Source: Pezicula radicicola
Lineage: Eukaryota > Ascomycota > Leotiomycetes > Helotiales > Dermateaceae
Assembly (NCBI GenBank): GCA_003008705.1
Contig: PDUO01000028.1
Location: forward strand, 786,097-850,096
Length of the DNA: 64,000 bases
Reading direction: 5' to 3'
The notes under the pieces are model-generated. The model searched no databases. It was given only the letters and a program-made list of their open reading frames with translations, and was not told the DNA's origin. Positions 1-11,640 of this stretch are shown here, piece by piece (the stretch's first letter is position 1; each line of letters opens with the position of its first letter). Position numbers and translations under genes: made by a program.

Positions 1-880
1 GACTCCATGGTCGCAACAACAACAAAACACACACGTCCACGTCGTACGCTCCGTTATTAGAAGGGGGTATATGGGGTATATGGCACAAAAACAGCAGATT
101 ATGGAAGAGAAGAGCAGAACAGAACAGAGAAGAGCAGAACAGAACAGAGCAGAGTAGAGAGGAATCAATCCCCATATGTGAAAGAATTACATGAAAATGA
201 TGACCTGGGAACTGTCAATACGAGGAGGTTCAATTCTGGCTGCCTACAGGGTGCAATGTCGTTGCCTAAACATGGCGTCTACGAAGGGAGTACATTGCGG
301 AGAAAGCCGCAGCTGCTTTAGGCCGGCGACTATTGGGCCAATGGTGTGTTTAAGACGGGCGTGTTGATGCGCAGAAGCGCCGAGAGCCTTACCTGATATG
401 GGCAATCCAAGCGTCGACAAGAGCTCCGCGACCATATTGGGCATATTATGTCACGTGTATGTTGATGCCAGTGCTGACTTCTCTTGGGGCCGAGATGATT
501 TTGGTGGTCGAGGCTGATCGAGGCACAGAGGTCATTGTTAGGCTACCTATCCGTCACTCGATAGTGCGCACGATTTTAAATTGGTAACTGTCAAAAGCAC
601 TCGGCTTTTGATGTAAATCTAATAGTTAAGTTGTTTACCAGACAAAAGATCGAGGCGAGGACGAAGCAAGACTTCCTTTTCGCTGCTTCTCGGAGGTAAG
701 TCAGCAAGCATCTCCGCAAATCTTTATTCCCTTTCGGGCTGTCTTTTAGGCACCAAAATCCGTAGATGAGTAGAGCTCGAAATCCTTCTCCATGTAAACA
801 TCACGAGTCAACCGTGGTCCCAACATGCTCCCGACATGCTCACCACCCAGCCCTCTAAACGCCGTATTCCCTGTTCTACT
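1..880. other. Non-coding flank left of arginyl-tRNA synthetase
   Basis: No convincing gene is seen. Positions about 105-160 carry an imperfect tandem repeat of a roughly 20 bp purine-rich unit (agagaagagcagaacagaac, about two full copies plus a partial one). The 66-codon open frame at 244-444 on the minus strand has no recognisable domain and is probably chance. Positions about 600-880 lie downstream of the tRNA synthetase and should hold its 3' UTR. Confidence 0.5.
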
Positions 881-3112
881 CTACATTCTGCATGGTGTTA
901 GCAAATTACATATATAAGGTAACAAACGTGAACTGACCTTTCAACCGGGCTCAATCCGAGCAAACCCATTCCATTGTTTAAAACGATACGAGCCGACTCG
1001 TAGAGGGCCATTCGAGCTGCCGCCAAGTCCGTCGGAACCGGGTGCTGCTCGTTGCCTACAATGCGGAGATGGTCATAACTGGAGCTGAGGATGTGGCTGA
1101 ACTTGAACAGATACGTAAGAATGGTGGTAGGTTCTAAGGTCTTGAGCGTATTTTGAACGACATCAGGATACTGGGAGATAACTCGGATGAGCTCTTGAGC
1201 TTTGTCTTCGCTTAGGAGACTGAGGTTGGCGTTGAGGAGGTCCGAATAAGGGATCGCTGCTTTACGTGCGATGGAGCACAGACGGGCGTGTGCATATTGG
1301 AGGTATGGGCCAGTGTCACCCTCGAAGGCGGTCATGACATCCATGTCAAACTGATAGTTGTTGATTCTGAAGATGTTAGGAAGCAATCACAGTATAACAA
1401 AGCAAGTCTCTCACCTCTTTCCACTCATATCCTGAACCATGACAGCACTGATGCCCAAAACATCGGCAACAGCCAGCGGATTCTCGACTTGCTCATACTT
1501 CTTCTCATTCTTCTGCATGACCTCGTGCATCTTTTCTCCAACATCCCTCAAGATATCGTCCAAAAACTTGACCGTTCCCTTTCGGGTGCTCATGCCCAAG
1601 ACCATACCAAAGTTGATGTGCTGCACCTTGGCTGCAATATCCTTGTAGCCGATGAGTTCGACAATTTTGAACAGCTGCTTGAGATGAAGATCCTGTTGTG
1701 ATGCGACAACATAGATCATGTGGTCAAAGTGGTACTTCTCCTCGCGCTGCATGATTTCGCTGATGTCTCGAGTAAGGTAAAGTGCTGTACCATCCTTCTT
1801 TCGAATGATAGGTCTCTCCAGACTCTTTCCTGCTTTGCCGGGAACATGCTTACTGAAGTCGACAATAACAGCACCGTCAGAGACCTCCGAAATACCAGTC
1901 TCCTCCATTTTCTTCGCCATGAAGTCCATTTTCTCGTCCTTGACCTGACTCTCACCGGAGTAGTCATCGAAGTGAATGTTGAGTCGAGCATAGGTCTCCT
2001 TGTATCGCGTAATACTCATTTCACGGAAACGAGCCCATTGTGCTAAAGCTTTCTCGTCCTTGTCTACCATGGCCTTGAAATATCGACGAGCCTGCTCATC
2101 AAGCCCTTCGTTCTCCAACTCGGTCGCTTCCGACTCTTTTCCTTCCCCCTTTAACGCAGTGATCTTCTCTTTCTCTGCTGCCAAATCCTTGTTTATCGCA
2201 ACGTAAATCTCGTACAGATGGTTAATAGGGTCCTTCACTAAAGCTTCCTCGCTTCCGTACTTCTCAAACCCCAGAGCCAGAAGTCCATATTGCTTGCCCC
2301 AATCTCCTAGATAATTTATTCTGACAACGTCCCAGCCTGCTCCCTGGTATAGATTCGACAGGAAACCACCGATGATAGTACTTCGAAGATGGCCGGCGTG
2401 GAAGGGTTTTGCAATATTTGGCGAAGAGAATTCGACAATTATGCGCTTCTTCCCCTTTGAGGGATCCTCGGGGTCTTTCAGACCATTGTATGGATTCAGT
2501 CCGTACGATTGTTTTGTCTTGAGGATGGTGGGCACGAGTAGTTGAGCGAGTTTATCGACCTTGAAGTAAAACTGAATAAATGTGCCCTTGATTGTTGGCT
2601 TGTTGACGAGGGGAGATTCGGGAAACTATGGGCCAGTTAGCCATTGCTCTTGCCACACTGAAATTCTGCAACCCTACTTTTGCTACCCATTCCTCGGCCA
2701 GTTCATTCGGTTTCTTGCCCTTGACTCGAAGCGCTGGCACGGGCAGAACCATATCGCCCATTTCCAGGGTTTGTGTCCATTGTAATGCGGGGTATACAAT
2801 AGCTGCGTCAACACCTGTAACTTCGGTGAGGACCGAGGTGAGATGTGAGCGGTAGATATCGACCGTGTTGACTTCAGGGTGGCAGTTCTTGTATTTTGCG
2901 AGTGGAGCAGTCACGTTGAGGGACTGCAGTTTTTCTGCCAGCATCTCTGCAGTTGTGGTTGTTGGTGCCGCCATCTTGTGGTGGGGATAGGGCTGGGATG
3001 ATGAGGGGCGCGTTTGTGTACAAAATCGGAATGGAATTATGCGTATTCGTATGCGAGTTCGAGTTTGTGCAGTTCGTAGAATTGATGTGAATCGCGAGAA
3101 GGGAGAATTCAT
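881..3112 (-). CDS. Arginyl-tRNA synthetase, probably dual cytosolic/mitochondrial
   Basis: Class I arginyl-tRNA synthetase, which charges tRNA-Arg with arginine. Exons on the minus strand are 2678-3112, 1415-2625, 938-1366 and 881-887, giving 693 aa. The introns are 52, 48 and 50 bp, and the tiny last exon restores the conserved ...VERM ending. The HIGH signature appears as HAGH in SSPNIAKPFHAGHLRSTIIG, and a KMSKS-like MSTRKG follows. The C-terminal third matches the DALR anticodon-binding region. The first 46 residues (MNSPFSRFTSILRTAQTRTR...) are rich in Arg, Ser and Thr with no acidic residue, like a mitochondrial presequence. A second ATG at 2974 (MAAPTTTT) would give the cytosolic form. 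Alternative starts making both forms from one gene are known for fungal aminoacyl-tRNA synthetases; here this is inferred. Family assignment is secure. Confidence 0.95.
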
Positions 3113-4289
3113 TCGCAGCAGCGTGGAGGAGAAAAAGAAAGGCTAAGTGAGTGACTCAATGCTGTTTGGTTGACACACAAAGCGGGCGGAAATGTTTTTG
3201 CTGCGATGGAAGAAGGTTGATCCGGCCTTGACCTTCAGCCTTGCGCGGCCGCTCCACTCAGCCTTGTCACGTTCTCGCCAATGGGTATTTTCTTGTATAT
3301 TTCATTCTCCTTCATCACCAGTCATCTCCATCTCCATCTCCATCTTCAACGGTCAACCTTCGTCAGCACTACCACCACCACCACAACCACCACCACTAAT
3401 GGAAACCGATCTATACACTACATCTTGCAAAGCGCATTGTGGATGTATACTTCCAGGGCTATCCCAGAGAATGGAGTCATTGCGTCATCGTGCCATCGTC
3501 CGTAATTATTCGACGATGGGTCTCCCGCTTGCAGCCTTGGAGCCATCATCCATCTAGTGCATCCATATGCGATCAGACCATCATCGGCATCAGATTGATT
3601 GGCATCACGGGCATGTCTTGTACCCAGCCTCACCCAATCTTCGCCTATCATACGTAGATCGAAGCTCAAGCTACAAGACCTTAATCCCACCCACGTTCAG
3701 TCGTGTCATCCATGAAACAACTTCAGCCTCGCCGTCTCCAATTCGTCCGTCGACCCAGAGAAGTCACTGATTGGTTATACTCCAGAAATATAGCTTTGCC
3801 TCAAATCCAGCGCTGATGAGTCGCACGTAGTGTCTCTCAATGTCGCAGAGTTGCGTGCACAAAGTCATGAGATTATGCGATGAAGGGCTGGTTAAGTCGT
3901 CATGCTCATTTCAAAAGTTGCAAAGTTCGACGCCGTTACTTAGTTGAGGAGAATTCAAGTAGGCACGATTTGAAGTTAAGCGACTTCTTGTGTATACCTT
4001 GACTTGGATGAGTGGACTTGTCTCGAGGGAAATCCAAGGAAGTGGAAATCAAGTGAATATCTATTGTTGCTTAAAGGAGGTAACCCTTTTCTGTTCTGTT
4101 GCTCCTTTTTCAAACCACCCAGTTTCCCGTCCCCTCCTTCTCCTTTCTCTTTCCATCAAATCTTGTAAACATGTTTGTTAACCGTGCGGTAAATTATTCT
4201 AAAACTCCAGTGCCTGCGGTCAAAAGAATATCCCATCACCCACCCTGTATTGAAACTCCTAACGTACGCCCTGGGACGAGAAATCTCCG
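3113..4289. other. Intergenic region with simple-sequence patches
   Basis: This is the upstream region of the tRNA synthetase and the downstream region of the velvet gene. It holds short microsatellite-like runs: (catctc)n near 3318-3345 and (acc/cca)n near 3370-3400. Open frames across 3190-3770 overlap each other on both strands and translate to low-complexity His/Thr/Ser runs, so none is accepted as a gene. Confidence 0.5.
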
Positions 4290-4841
4290 TCATCTCCTGG
4301 GAGAAGGAATTTCTTGTCCATCATCTCGCAAGACCTGAATATAAGCTCTTTCGTTTGAACCTTTGTGACATCAGTAAAGCTATAATATAAGTATATGGCC
4401 GAACAACTCACTCAGTCGTGGGCGGCCTGGGTCGCTATCTTCCACAACTATCAACTGGGTGTCGACCTGGTCTTCCATAATCACGGAACCGGCTGGAGAT
4501 GACATATCCATTCGCATGAGTGTCACTCTGATCCAGTATTCTCCGGGTGCATGAATCGTCAGATCGGGAAAGCAGAAGTACGCACGCTCCTTGCTACCGT
4601 TCCTGTCAGTTGATCTGCTAGCTGGCGCTCTGCGTGGCATAGGATGTGCCGAGTCTGAGAGTCGTCCACCAAGTTGATTCTCGTAGACGTCTCCAGACTG
4701 GTGCATTAGTGTTGCCACTGCCCATACCCGAGACAGCCCATCGAAGATATCGACTTCAGAGCTTAATGTGGCTATGACCGGAGGGTACAAGACCGCACCG
4801 AGTTGTGCGCGCGCTGGTGGCTGTATGGCAACTCCAAGCAT
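4290..4841 (-). CDS. Velvet-domain regulator, short or divergent member
   Basis: Velvet proteins (VeA, VelB, VosA, VelC) are fungal DNA-binding regulators of development and secondary metabolism with an NF-kB-like fold. The frame reads VAIQPPARAQLG...YPPVIATL, matching the usual start QP..AR.CG..RRPIDPPPIVQL. Later come LGGRLSDSAHPM and FCFPDLTIHAPGEYWIRVTL, matching the hallmark F.FPDLSIRTEGTYRLRF. A 51 bp intron (4361-4411, donor GTGAGT, branch ACTGATG) then joins the SxGRPRLS segment to a last exon ending VLRDDGQEIPSPRR, the standard velvet tail. The ATG at 4841 gives 166 aa; the true start may lie in an upstream exon between about 4870 and 5003, which I could not resolve. It lacks the long tail of VeA. 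Which subfamily it belongs to is not clear. Confidence 0.72.
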
Positions 4842-7427
4842 GTTCCCGAGATGTCTCTGTTTGCCTAAAAGCAACTCTGGACTCTAGTTGGTTCATTAGC
4901 CAGTAGGTCTTTCCAATTCCCGCGGAGCTAAATCGCTGATGGTACGACTGAAGCAGTGCAGAAATATAAGACTTGATCATCCCTCTTCATTTTTATCATA
5001 GGTTTATTTTCAGAAGTGTCATTCCGAGGCCTCTTGTCGAATAGGAAATACGAAAGCACTCGGGAAAGAGTTAACGTACCAAATTCCTGACCGAAGGTGG
5101 TAAGCACTTAGCAGACATCCGCAACAATGAAGTCAGATGCTTGGATAGTAAAGAGCTTTTTAGGGATGATGATGGGAAGTCTAACTGAAGTATGCTTGAT
5201 TCAAAGTTAAAAGGTCAATATGAGGACACTTGCTTTGTTGGGTATCCTTAGGGTTCCCTTAGGGTTCATCTTATAGAATCTCTCTTTGTACAACGCCAAG
5301 TAAGGCTCTCACCCATACCTCTGGGTATTCCCGAAACGTCCCACCCTCCCTAACTTTCAAGATAGATTAAAACAAGAAATCAATCAGATCCTCCCGCACC
5401 CTCGAGTCTTGTCATACTTGGGTTGACCTGCATGATCTGTGGCGGCTCCACCACCCGGTAGATCATGCCAGGAGTTATTCTTTGTCGGTACGAAGCTATG
5501 TCCAACAGCTTCTTTTTTTGAACAGCCCTAGGTTGATATTGGCATCACACAATAAAGATTTGCGTGACGGGGACCCTTCCGAATGGTTAGATCCGAGTCT
5601 GGGGGTTTGCGAGTCGATCTACACTAACAAGGTTCATCTCTCCGTGGATCCTTTTGTGTAACAGGTCCTCAGCCTTGAGCAGCCAAGTAATTGCTTTGGA
5701 CGACATGACCAGATGCTTTTCTGCGCTGTCAATTCTGATTGGTCCATGTGTACTTACGAGAGTCATGTCTGGAATGGACCGCAGAACTACGGTATAGATT
5801 TGTCTGATACGGTTGTCTTTTAGGCATGAAAGTTGGCTCAGGTCACCTCTATTCGCGGACTTTGTCACACGAAACAGGAATCTGATTTTGCGATGTGTAG
5901 GAGGGGTCCACAGCCTTGCAAAGACAGACGGTTGGTTTCGACCCTTTTTACCGGGACGGGAGATCAGCTGTGGCGGTGAGGCGTAACTGTGGCTTTGGAA
6001 CGAACCAATTCAACTGCTCTCCAGAGAGCAGCGACCTGCAAGGTCCCTTATTCTGATCTATCTGATTAACAAGCCTCGCATGCGTCCCAGCAATCGAATG
6101 ATGCCCAGCACTCTGGATCGCGGTACTACTATAGTAGACGGATGAAGGTTCCGAATCTATACAAAACTCTTTCCTCCCGTGTCCTTCTGCGGAAGATGTT
6201 TTCTAGAAAGACCTCGAACGCTCTTTCGTTTACCACGCATTTCGGGAAAGCAACAGGTATTGTTTGCTTTTGCTCGGTGGAGAGCTTCCCCCTCGCAACT
6301 TTTTGGGATTGATGACTCTTGTCGTACGAATTAAATAGGATATCGCGCTCAAGTTCAACAAATCCTTCATTTGTACCTGATGTCACGATGCGGCATTACC
6401 ACTGAAATGTACAAGGTACATTGTGGATGTTTCTACCAGAAAGAAAAAAAGAAAACAGAGATATGGCAGCACAAACCGCTCCGGGGAGGCTTGAGTGATT
6501 ATTCCACACCCCGCGGTTTCCCAGGTTCGAAACGCAGAGTCTCAAACGTCAGCAGTTCATTCAAAATCCTTTTCGGGGAATAATTTACGACTGGTCCGTT
6601 TAACATCCGAGCCTAATTGATACTAGTTGATACTAATTGATGCTAATTGATACTACTCATTCTTTTTGAGGTTGGGCAGCGGGCCAGGCCGCAATGGTAC
6701 CGGCAACTCAAACCCCCCGATGCACATGATAATTCGACAACCATAGAGCTTTCTGGGCTACCTCAGGTACTGTATCTATAACCTGATGCCCACAGAATAC
6801 AAAGTATATGGCCCTTTGTACTTTCGTACCAAATTATTTCAAGGGGAAGGGGGGAGTGGGAGTGAGTGACGTTGATCGTGATGGGCAAGGGTTCACGCAT
6901 TGACCGTTCTGGCGTTCTGGCCCCCTCCACACCCCTGACATAGCCTTCTCAAGGCTGGTTGGAGATCAAATGTCATTGGATGGAATGCAACTGGGCATTT
7001 GAAATATTTGGACTCATTTTTTTTGGTACCTCTAGCTGATCAAACTGGTATTTTTCCCAATCTTGGGGCTTTCTACTAATGAGTAAAGCCTTTCTACTAC
7101 GGGTTCGAACAAGCGAGCACGAGGGAGAGTCTGATAGAGTTGTCTCTCGGGTGCACCTTCCATCGCTTAGAGTACAGTACTTCTCACTGCTCACCTGGTG
7201 CACTGCACCTATCGACCTACCTGCCACCTGAATCCCAACAACCACCATCACCTAATAGCAAAAAATCAATCGATCCTATCTATATTCTTACCTACGTTTT
7301 GTCACCCTGCGATATCGTTCCTTGAGAACCTTTCCGAGTTTCCACGGCAGCCACCACATGTTCCGTCTTCCCCATCCTACCAAATCAGTTTACCTTTTCT
7401 TTTTCAAGCTCACACCCTCCAAGAAAA
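4842..7427. other. Gene-poor interval
   Basis: No gene is supported. Minus-strand open frames at 5587-5868 (93 codons) and 6129-6386 (85 codons) have no recognisable domain and no clear splice partners. Around 6610-6650 there is a short tandem run of about 10 bp units (tgatactaattgatgctaat type). The rest is unremarkable mixed-composition sequence. Confidence 0.4.
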
Positions 7428-7842
7428 TGGACCTTCCCCTTCCCGCCACTTCTCCACTGTTGAATCGGTCGGGAAGAGTTCCCTCGCGAGGTTGGATCCT
7501 TGTCTGGCTGGCCGTCACTGCTCTGCTCTTGATCGCATACACACTTCATCTCTTCTTTCATCACCATAAGATTGTACAGCCAAGGGCTCATATGGTACGC
7601 CACGTGTCTCTCGCACTTAGTTGAGCATTGCCATAGAGCCACAGATGCGAAATCCAGACCATGGGGACACGACAGGCTCTGAAGAGTTTTCTAGCTTTGC
7701 CAATGGCGCTCTGATACTCTTGTATAATGGATACATCAACACAAACCTCAGACAGTACAGTTCACATGACACCACTTTCTCACAAATTTTAGAATATGGG
7801 TTTTCTCCTCGGCGTTACAAGTTGTCACTTTGTACTGATTGA
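7428..7842 (+). CDS. Doubtful single-pass membrane protein
   Basis: An ATG at 7428 opens a frame reading MDLPLPATSPLLNRSGRVPS followed by one strong hydrophobic segment (WILVWLAVTALLLIAYTLHLFF, residues about 23-44), so the shape is that of a type II membrane protein. The frame could splice from about 7594 (donor GTACGC) to about 7636 (acceptor CCATAG) and continue in an open frame to the stop at 7840-7842. A further open piece near 8190-8350 on the same strand may or may not belong to it. No family is recognised. It may be a decayed gene or a chance open frame with a lucky hydrophobic run. Confidence 0.3.
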
Positions 7843-10800
7843 TACTGTTCTTTTAGGTCAGACAATATAGCTTCTTTCTCCACAACTCACCGAGTATGGC
7901 CTCGAAAACAGACTACTTACAATCCCGTCAGCAAGCCATGGATAAGTCCGAATTATGGTGGCTGATTAGTTAGTCCTCTGTGGATGGCCTCCGGCTCCGA
8001 ACTCTCAGCTCCTCTGGTAATTCATCCCGTAACTTCAGACCGGGCGTACATCGTGGTCTTCCCGTACCGTGGAGCATATTTTTGGGAGACGAGAGCGGTG
8101 CGCAATATTGAGAAACTTCGCTTTAGCCTAACACCCTACTGACGTTTTCACTAGATATTCATATCACTCCACAAAGATAACGCCCTCTGGAACTAACACA
8201 TCAAGACACCGCAGCCCGAAGACCTGTCTAAGGCCCGGTTGTATGTGGTCAACGTCCACATCATGGCCGTCGGGATGACCCTGAAATACCAGCCGCAATT
8301 GACCCCTTTCCTCCTGCTTCTCAACCTTTGCCGCTTCTATGGACAATGACATTCATTCCGCTAGTCGAGTGAAGCCACAACGACGGGAGAATAATCTACC
8401 TTTCTAGATTGTGGTCCTGATACGGGCTCGGATAGAACAGCGGGTCTATACGTTAAGCTCTTAGCTCGCTTAGAATGTGCTGCACTCCATGATCATTAGG
8501 ATTTTATTCCTTCTCCGAACAGCCTGCACCTTTAAAATCGCAGGAGGTTAGCAGACATCCGGTTTATTCCATTGCACATACGAGGTCACTCTTCGGGTGG
8601 TATAATGCAGTCTCAGTTGGGTGGAATCGTGGTGGCGGGCTTCCCAAGAGCTTTCATTGTGGGAGCTATGTGTACCTCTTACTTCTTTGCAAGTTTCTGC
8701 GAATAAGCGATACTTCCGCACCTCTTTCGAGATCTCGGAATTTTTAACACCCTCAGTCCAATCTGATGTAGAGAGAGTGCAGTATCTGACATAGCGGTGA
8801 GTCAACATATGGGCAAAGTACTTTGTCTATTGTTTATGCATTGTTGGGCAGCAAGATCCACGGCCAGTGATGGGAGTACGTGAAGCAAATTGACCTAAAA
8901 CTCTATGACCTCTGCTCTACTCTCTCGGACATCTTAGGCAGATACTAGACAGATTTGCAACCAAGGACTATCCCGAGATGCTCGTGAGATTATGGTTGTC
9001 AAGTGCTAAGCTCGACCTCACAGTTTTCTGTTCCCAAGGGTGGATGAGGCTCTGTTGGCCCGGACTTGTGAGCGGGTTACCAAATTGAAACGAATGAACA
9101 TTGCTGCAGAATATGATCTCCCGCATGGAATACATCACATTGCATATCAGATGATCTCACACAAAACGCCTTCTTAGATTCAACAACTCAAAAGCACATC
9201 AGCATCGTACGTTCACGATTCGGTGTGTTACACAGAGATGCAGACCTTGCAGATCAGTTTATTAGAACCAGGAAATGGGATCTCGGCAAAGCTGCATGCT
9301 GAACGCCGCGTGCAAAACACGCCGTACACGCATTCCCCCTGCCGCATATGCCGCATATTGTGATGATCAAATGTCAGAACTAGGAGCAGAAACGTTGTTT
9401 CTGCTTTCCTCCACGCTTTCATTCCGTCGCTTTCCTTAGTTTCATGGCTGAGAAGAAGAAGCAATATTCCTCTTGAGCGAAAGGAAAGGCCGAGAGCGGG
9501 AAGAAGCAAACATCTATCGTGGTCGGCTGAGAATGACGTTTTAATTGTCGTTCGTCGTCAATTCGAAGTCTCAGGGTGGACATTTAACACGAGCTTAATT
9601 TTGTGGCTTATATCTTGTGGAGGTGGAGAATTCCCATCAGATCGTCGAAGCTGTTCAGTAATCGATCTCTGTACGATGGTCTAGGAACCGGCGGCATGGT
9701 TGTTCTCGGCTTTTGGGATCCCGGGCCACCCAAGTTCCAACCCTCAGGGTCTATCCCGCTCGCAGCCTTGGGAACGGAACCTGCAGTGTAAGGTCGTAAC
9801 TGCTGGCTGGTATCGGTGTACCGTTACTCTAGTACCGTAGCTGCCTGGAAACTGGGAAATATGTGTCGGTGCCGCGTAATTGGCAGCGCTCGAGCCGGAT
9901 GTTAAGGTGATACAGACGCCTGAGGCTATTTATTTGCTTTTTCCCCTTTCCCCTTTTTTCTTTGCTGCTATTATGTGAGCATGAGCCCACAACAAAATGG
10001 CAAATCCCGACCGAGTTCTAGAACATCTCAGTGCCGTAGTCCTACCAAACAATTGTTGAACTGACAGTCTGACAACCTTATTCCTTGCAGTTCTGACTGC
10101 GTTCTGTAGATCAAACTCGGGACTTTTATTTCCCTTTCGCTAATTTGGTTCTTGGGGTAATGTAATGTAATGTTACTCAAGATGCTGGACCTGACCTTTT
10201 TTGTCTTTTGATGACATTATGTAAGTTCGACATGCTGACTTGCTTGTTTTCTGCAAGTCTTCGGAGGTATGAAGTTGGATGCATAGATGGACATAAGAAT
10301 TATTTATTTTGTTTTATTTATTTCTTTTACGGAGGGGTATTGAGAAGTGTAGAGGAAGATTTAGTTTGTATTTTTTATAGTGATTATATATATATTTATA
10401 TATAGCCAGGCTCGGCACCAGGAATAGGGGAAAGCAAAGGACGACAGGGGATTATTCGCCTCGCTTAGGTAGGGGACGAAAGACCTGACTTTCATACGAG
10501 TTTGAGTTTTGAAGTTTGAGATCTGGGACTTTTTGAGATTGAGTTTGAAATCGAGGCCTGGCCCGTTCCGTGACAGTTTCTCTCTACTATACTTTATTGT
10601 AATGGCGGCGGGAACTAAACTACTCCTTAGAATACTTTTACTTTCGTGGGCGATACCTTATTGATAGTGGGTTGATACTTAGTTTTCGTATTATGACACC
10701 ACAATTAAGAGTTTTTTTTTTTTGAGGGATTTTGAGATTTCTCCGCGGGTGGTGGAGTACGGAGGACTACCGTATTGTATAGTATTGTACTGTACGGTAC

Positions 10801-10900
10801 GGCGGTACGATACAATTGTGTAAGGTGGAGGTAGAGGTAGGTGCATGACTCGTTCGTTCATTGATCTGATCTGGTTAATAATTTGGGGATCATCTTGGAG
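7843..10900. other. Gene-poor interval
   Basis: No gene is supported. A 62-codon frame at 8164-8352 (minus) and an overlapping plus-strand frame (ending ...LLLLNLCRFYGQ) have coding-like composition but no recognisable motif. Near 10160 there is a short (taatg)n run and near 10385-10400 an AT dinucleotide stretch. Confidence 0.4.
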
Positions 10901-10929
10901 ATTTTGTGGATTTGAGGGTTTATGAATTA

Positions 10930-11640
10930 TCGTACGTGAGGGCTTTTTATTAAAAAAAAAGGCTTTTAAGGCTTTTTGGGTTTTCGGAGATAAAAGGATG
11001 TAATGAGATGGATGGATGTGAGAGATCTTGAGTTTTGTGGACAGGGGTTTTTTTGAGGTTTTTTTTTAGACTGGTTGTTGGAGTACAGGAGGTATGGAGG
11101 GTTACAAGGGGTGGGAGGGACACGAGGGGGTTTTGGGAGCGATTCGGAGATGGAAGGATGTGAGAGATCTTGAGTTTTTTGGGGTTGGGAGGATTGTGTG
11201 ATGTGACGGGTTGAATTTTGAGAGAGTGTTAGGGTTGGACACGAGAGGCTTTTGGAGATAGATGTATGTATGTGAGATACGGAGGTGTGAGAGATCTTGA
11301 CTTCTAGTTTCGTTTTTGAAGGGGCATTTTTCTTTTCAGGTTGGAGGGGTCGATTTGGGAGGGTGTGTGTGACGTTGAATTTTAGAAAGAGATAGGGAAA
11401 AAAGGGATGAGATGTACATAGTAGATTAAAAAGGGTGTGGTTGTTGCTGCGACTTAAAGGAGGGGTAGTGTATATAGATGAGGGATGGGTAATGGGAGAC
11501 GAGGTCGTATATTTGGACTTTGGTGTCTTCTTGAGATTTCTTCTTGGGTTCTTTCTTGAGTTCGTTGGTGAGGTGAGGGAGGTAGTTTGCATAGTGGAGC
11601 TTTTCATGGGAGAAGCTATTCTTTTTTAATTTTCTGGCAC
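10930..11640. repeat. Strand-asymmetric GT/GA-rich tract with degenerate internal repeats
   Basis: On the plus strand the tract is strongly enriched in G and T/A and poor in C for about 700 bp. It includes at least three copies of a core tgtgagagatcttga, near 11018, 11159 and 11286. Spacing is roughly 140 and 127 bp, and each copy is preceded by a ggaga(t)..ggatg-like segment. This looks like an old, degenerate tandem repeat. The 213-codon minus-strand open frame across it is low-complexity Ser/Thr/Pro/Lys and is explained by the base skew. Confidence 0.6.

Noticed and set aside
1288..2206. Plus-strand open frames antisense to the tRNA synthetase
   Set aside because: Shadows of the minus-strand coding exons, with no independent support.
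3192..3690. Several overlapping open frames on both strands
   Set aside because: They arise from simple repeats (catctc, acc) and have no recognisable protein features.
6520..6545. ccaggttcgaaacg, tRNA T-loop-like sequence
   Set aside because: No acceptor stem, anticodon arm or A-box at the right distance.
10966..11607. 213-codon minus-strand open frame
   Set aside because: Low-complexity Ser/Thr/Pro/Lys sequence explained by the GT-rich skew of the other strand; no domain, no splice context.
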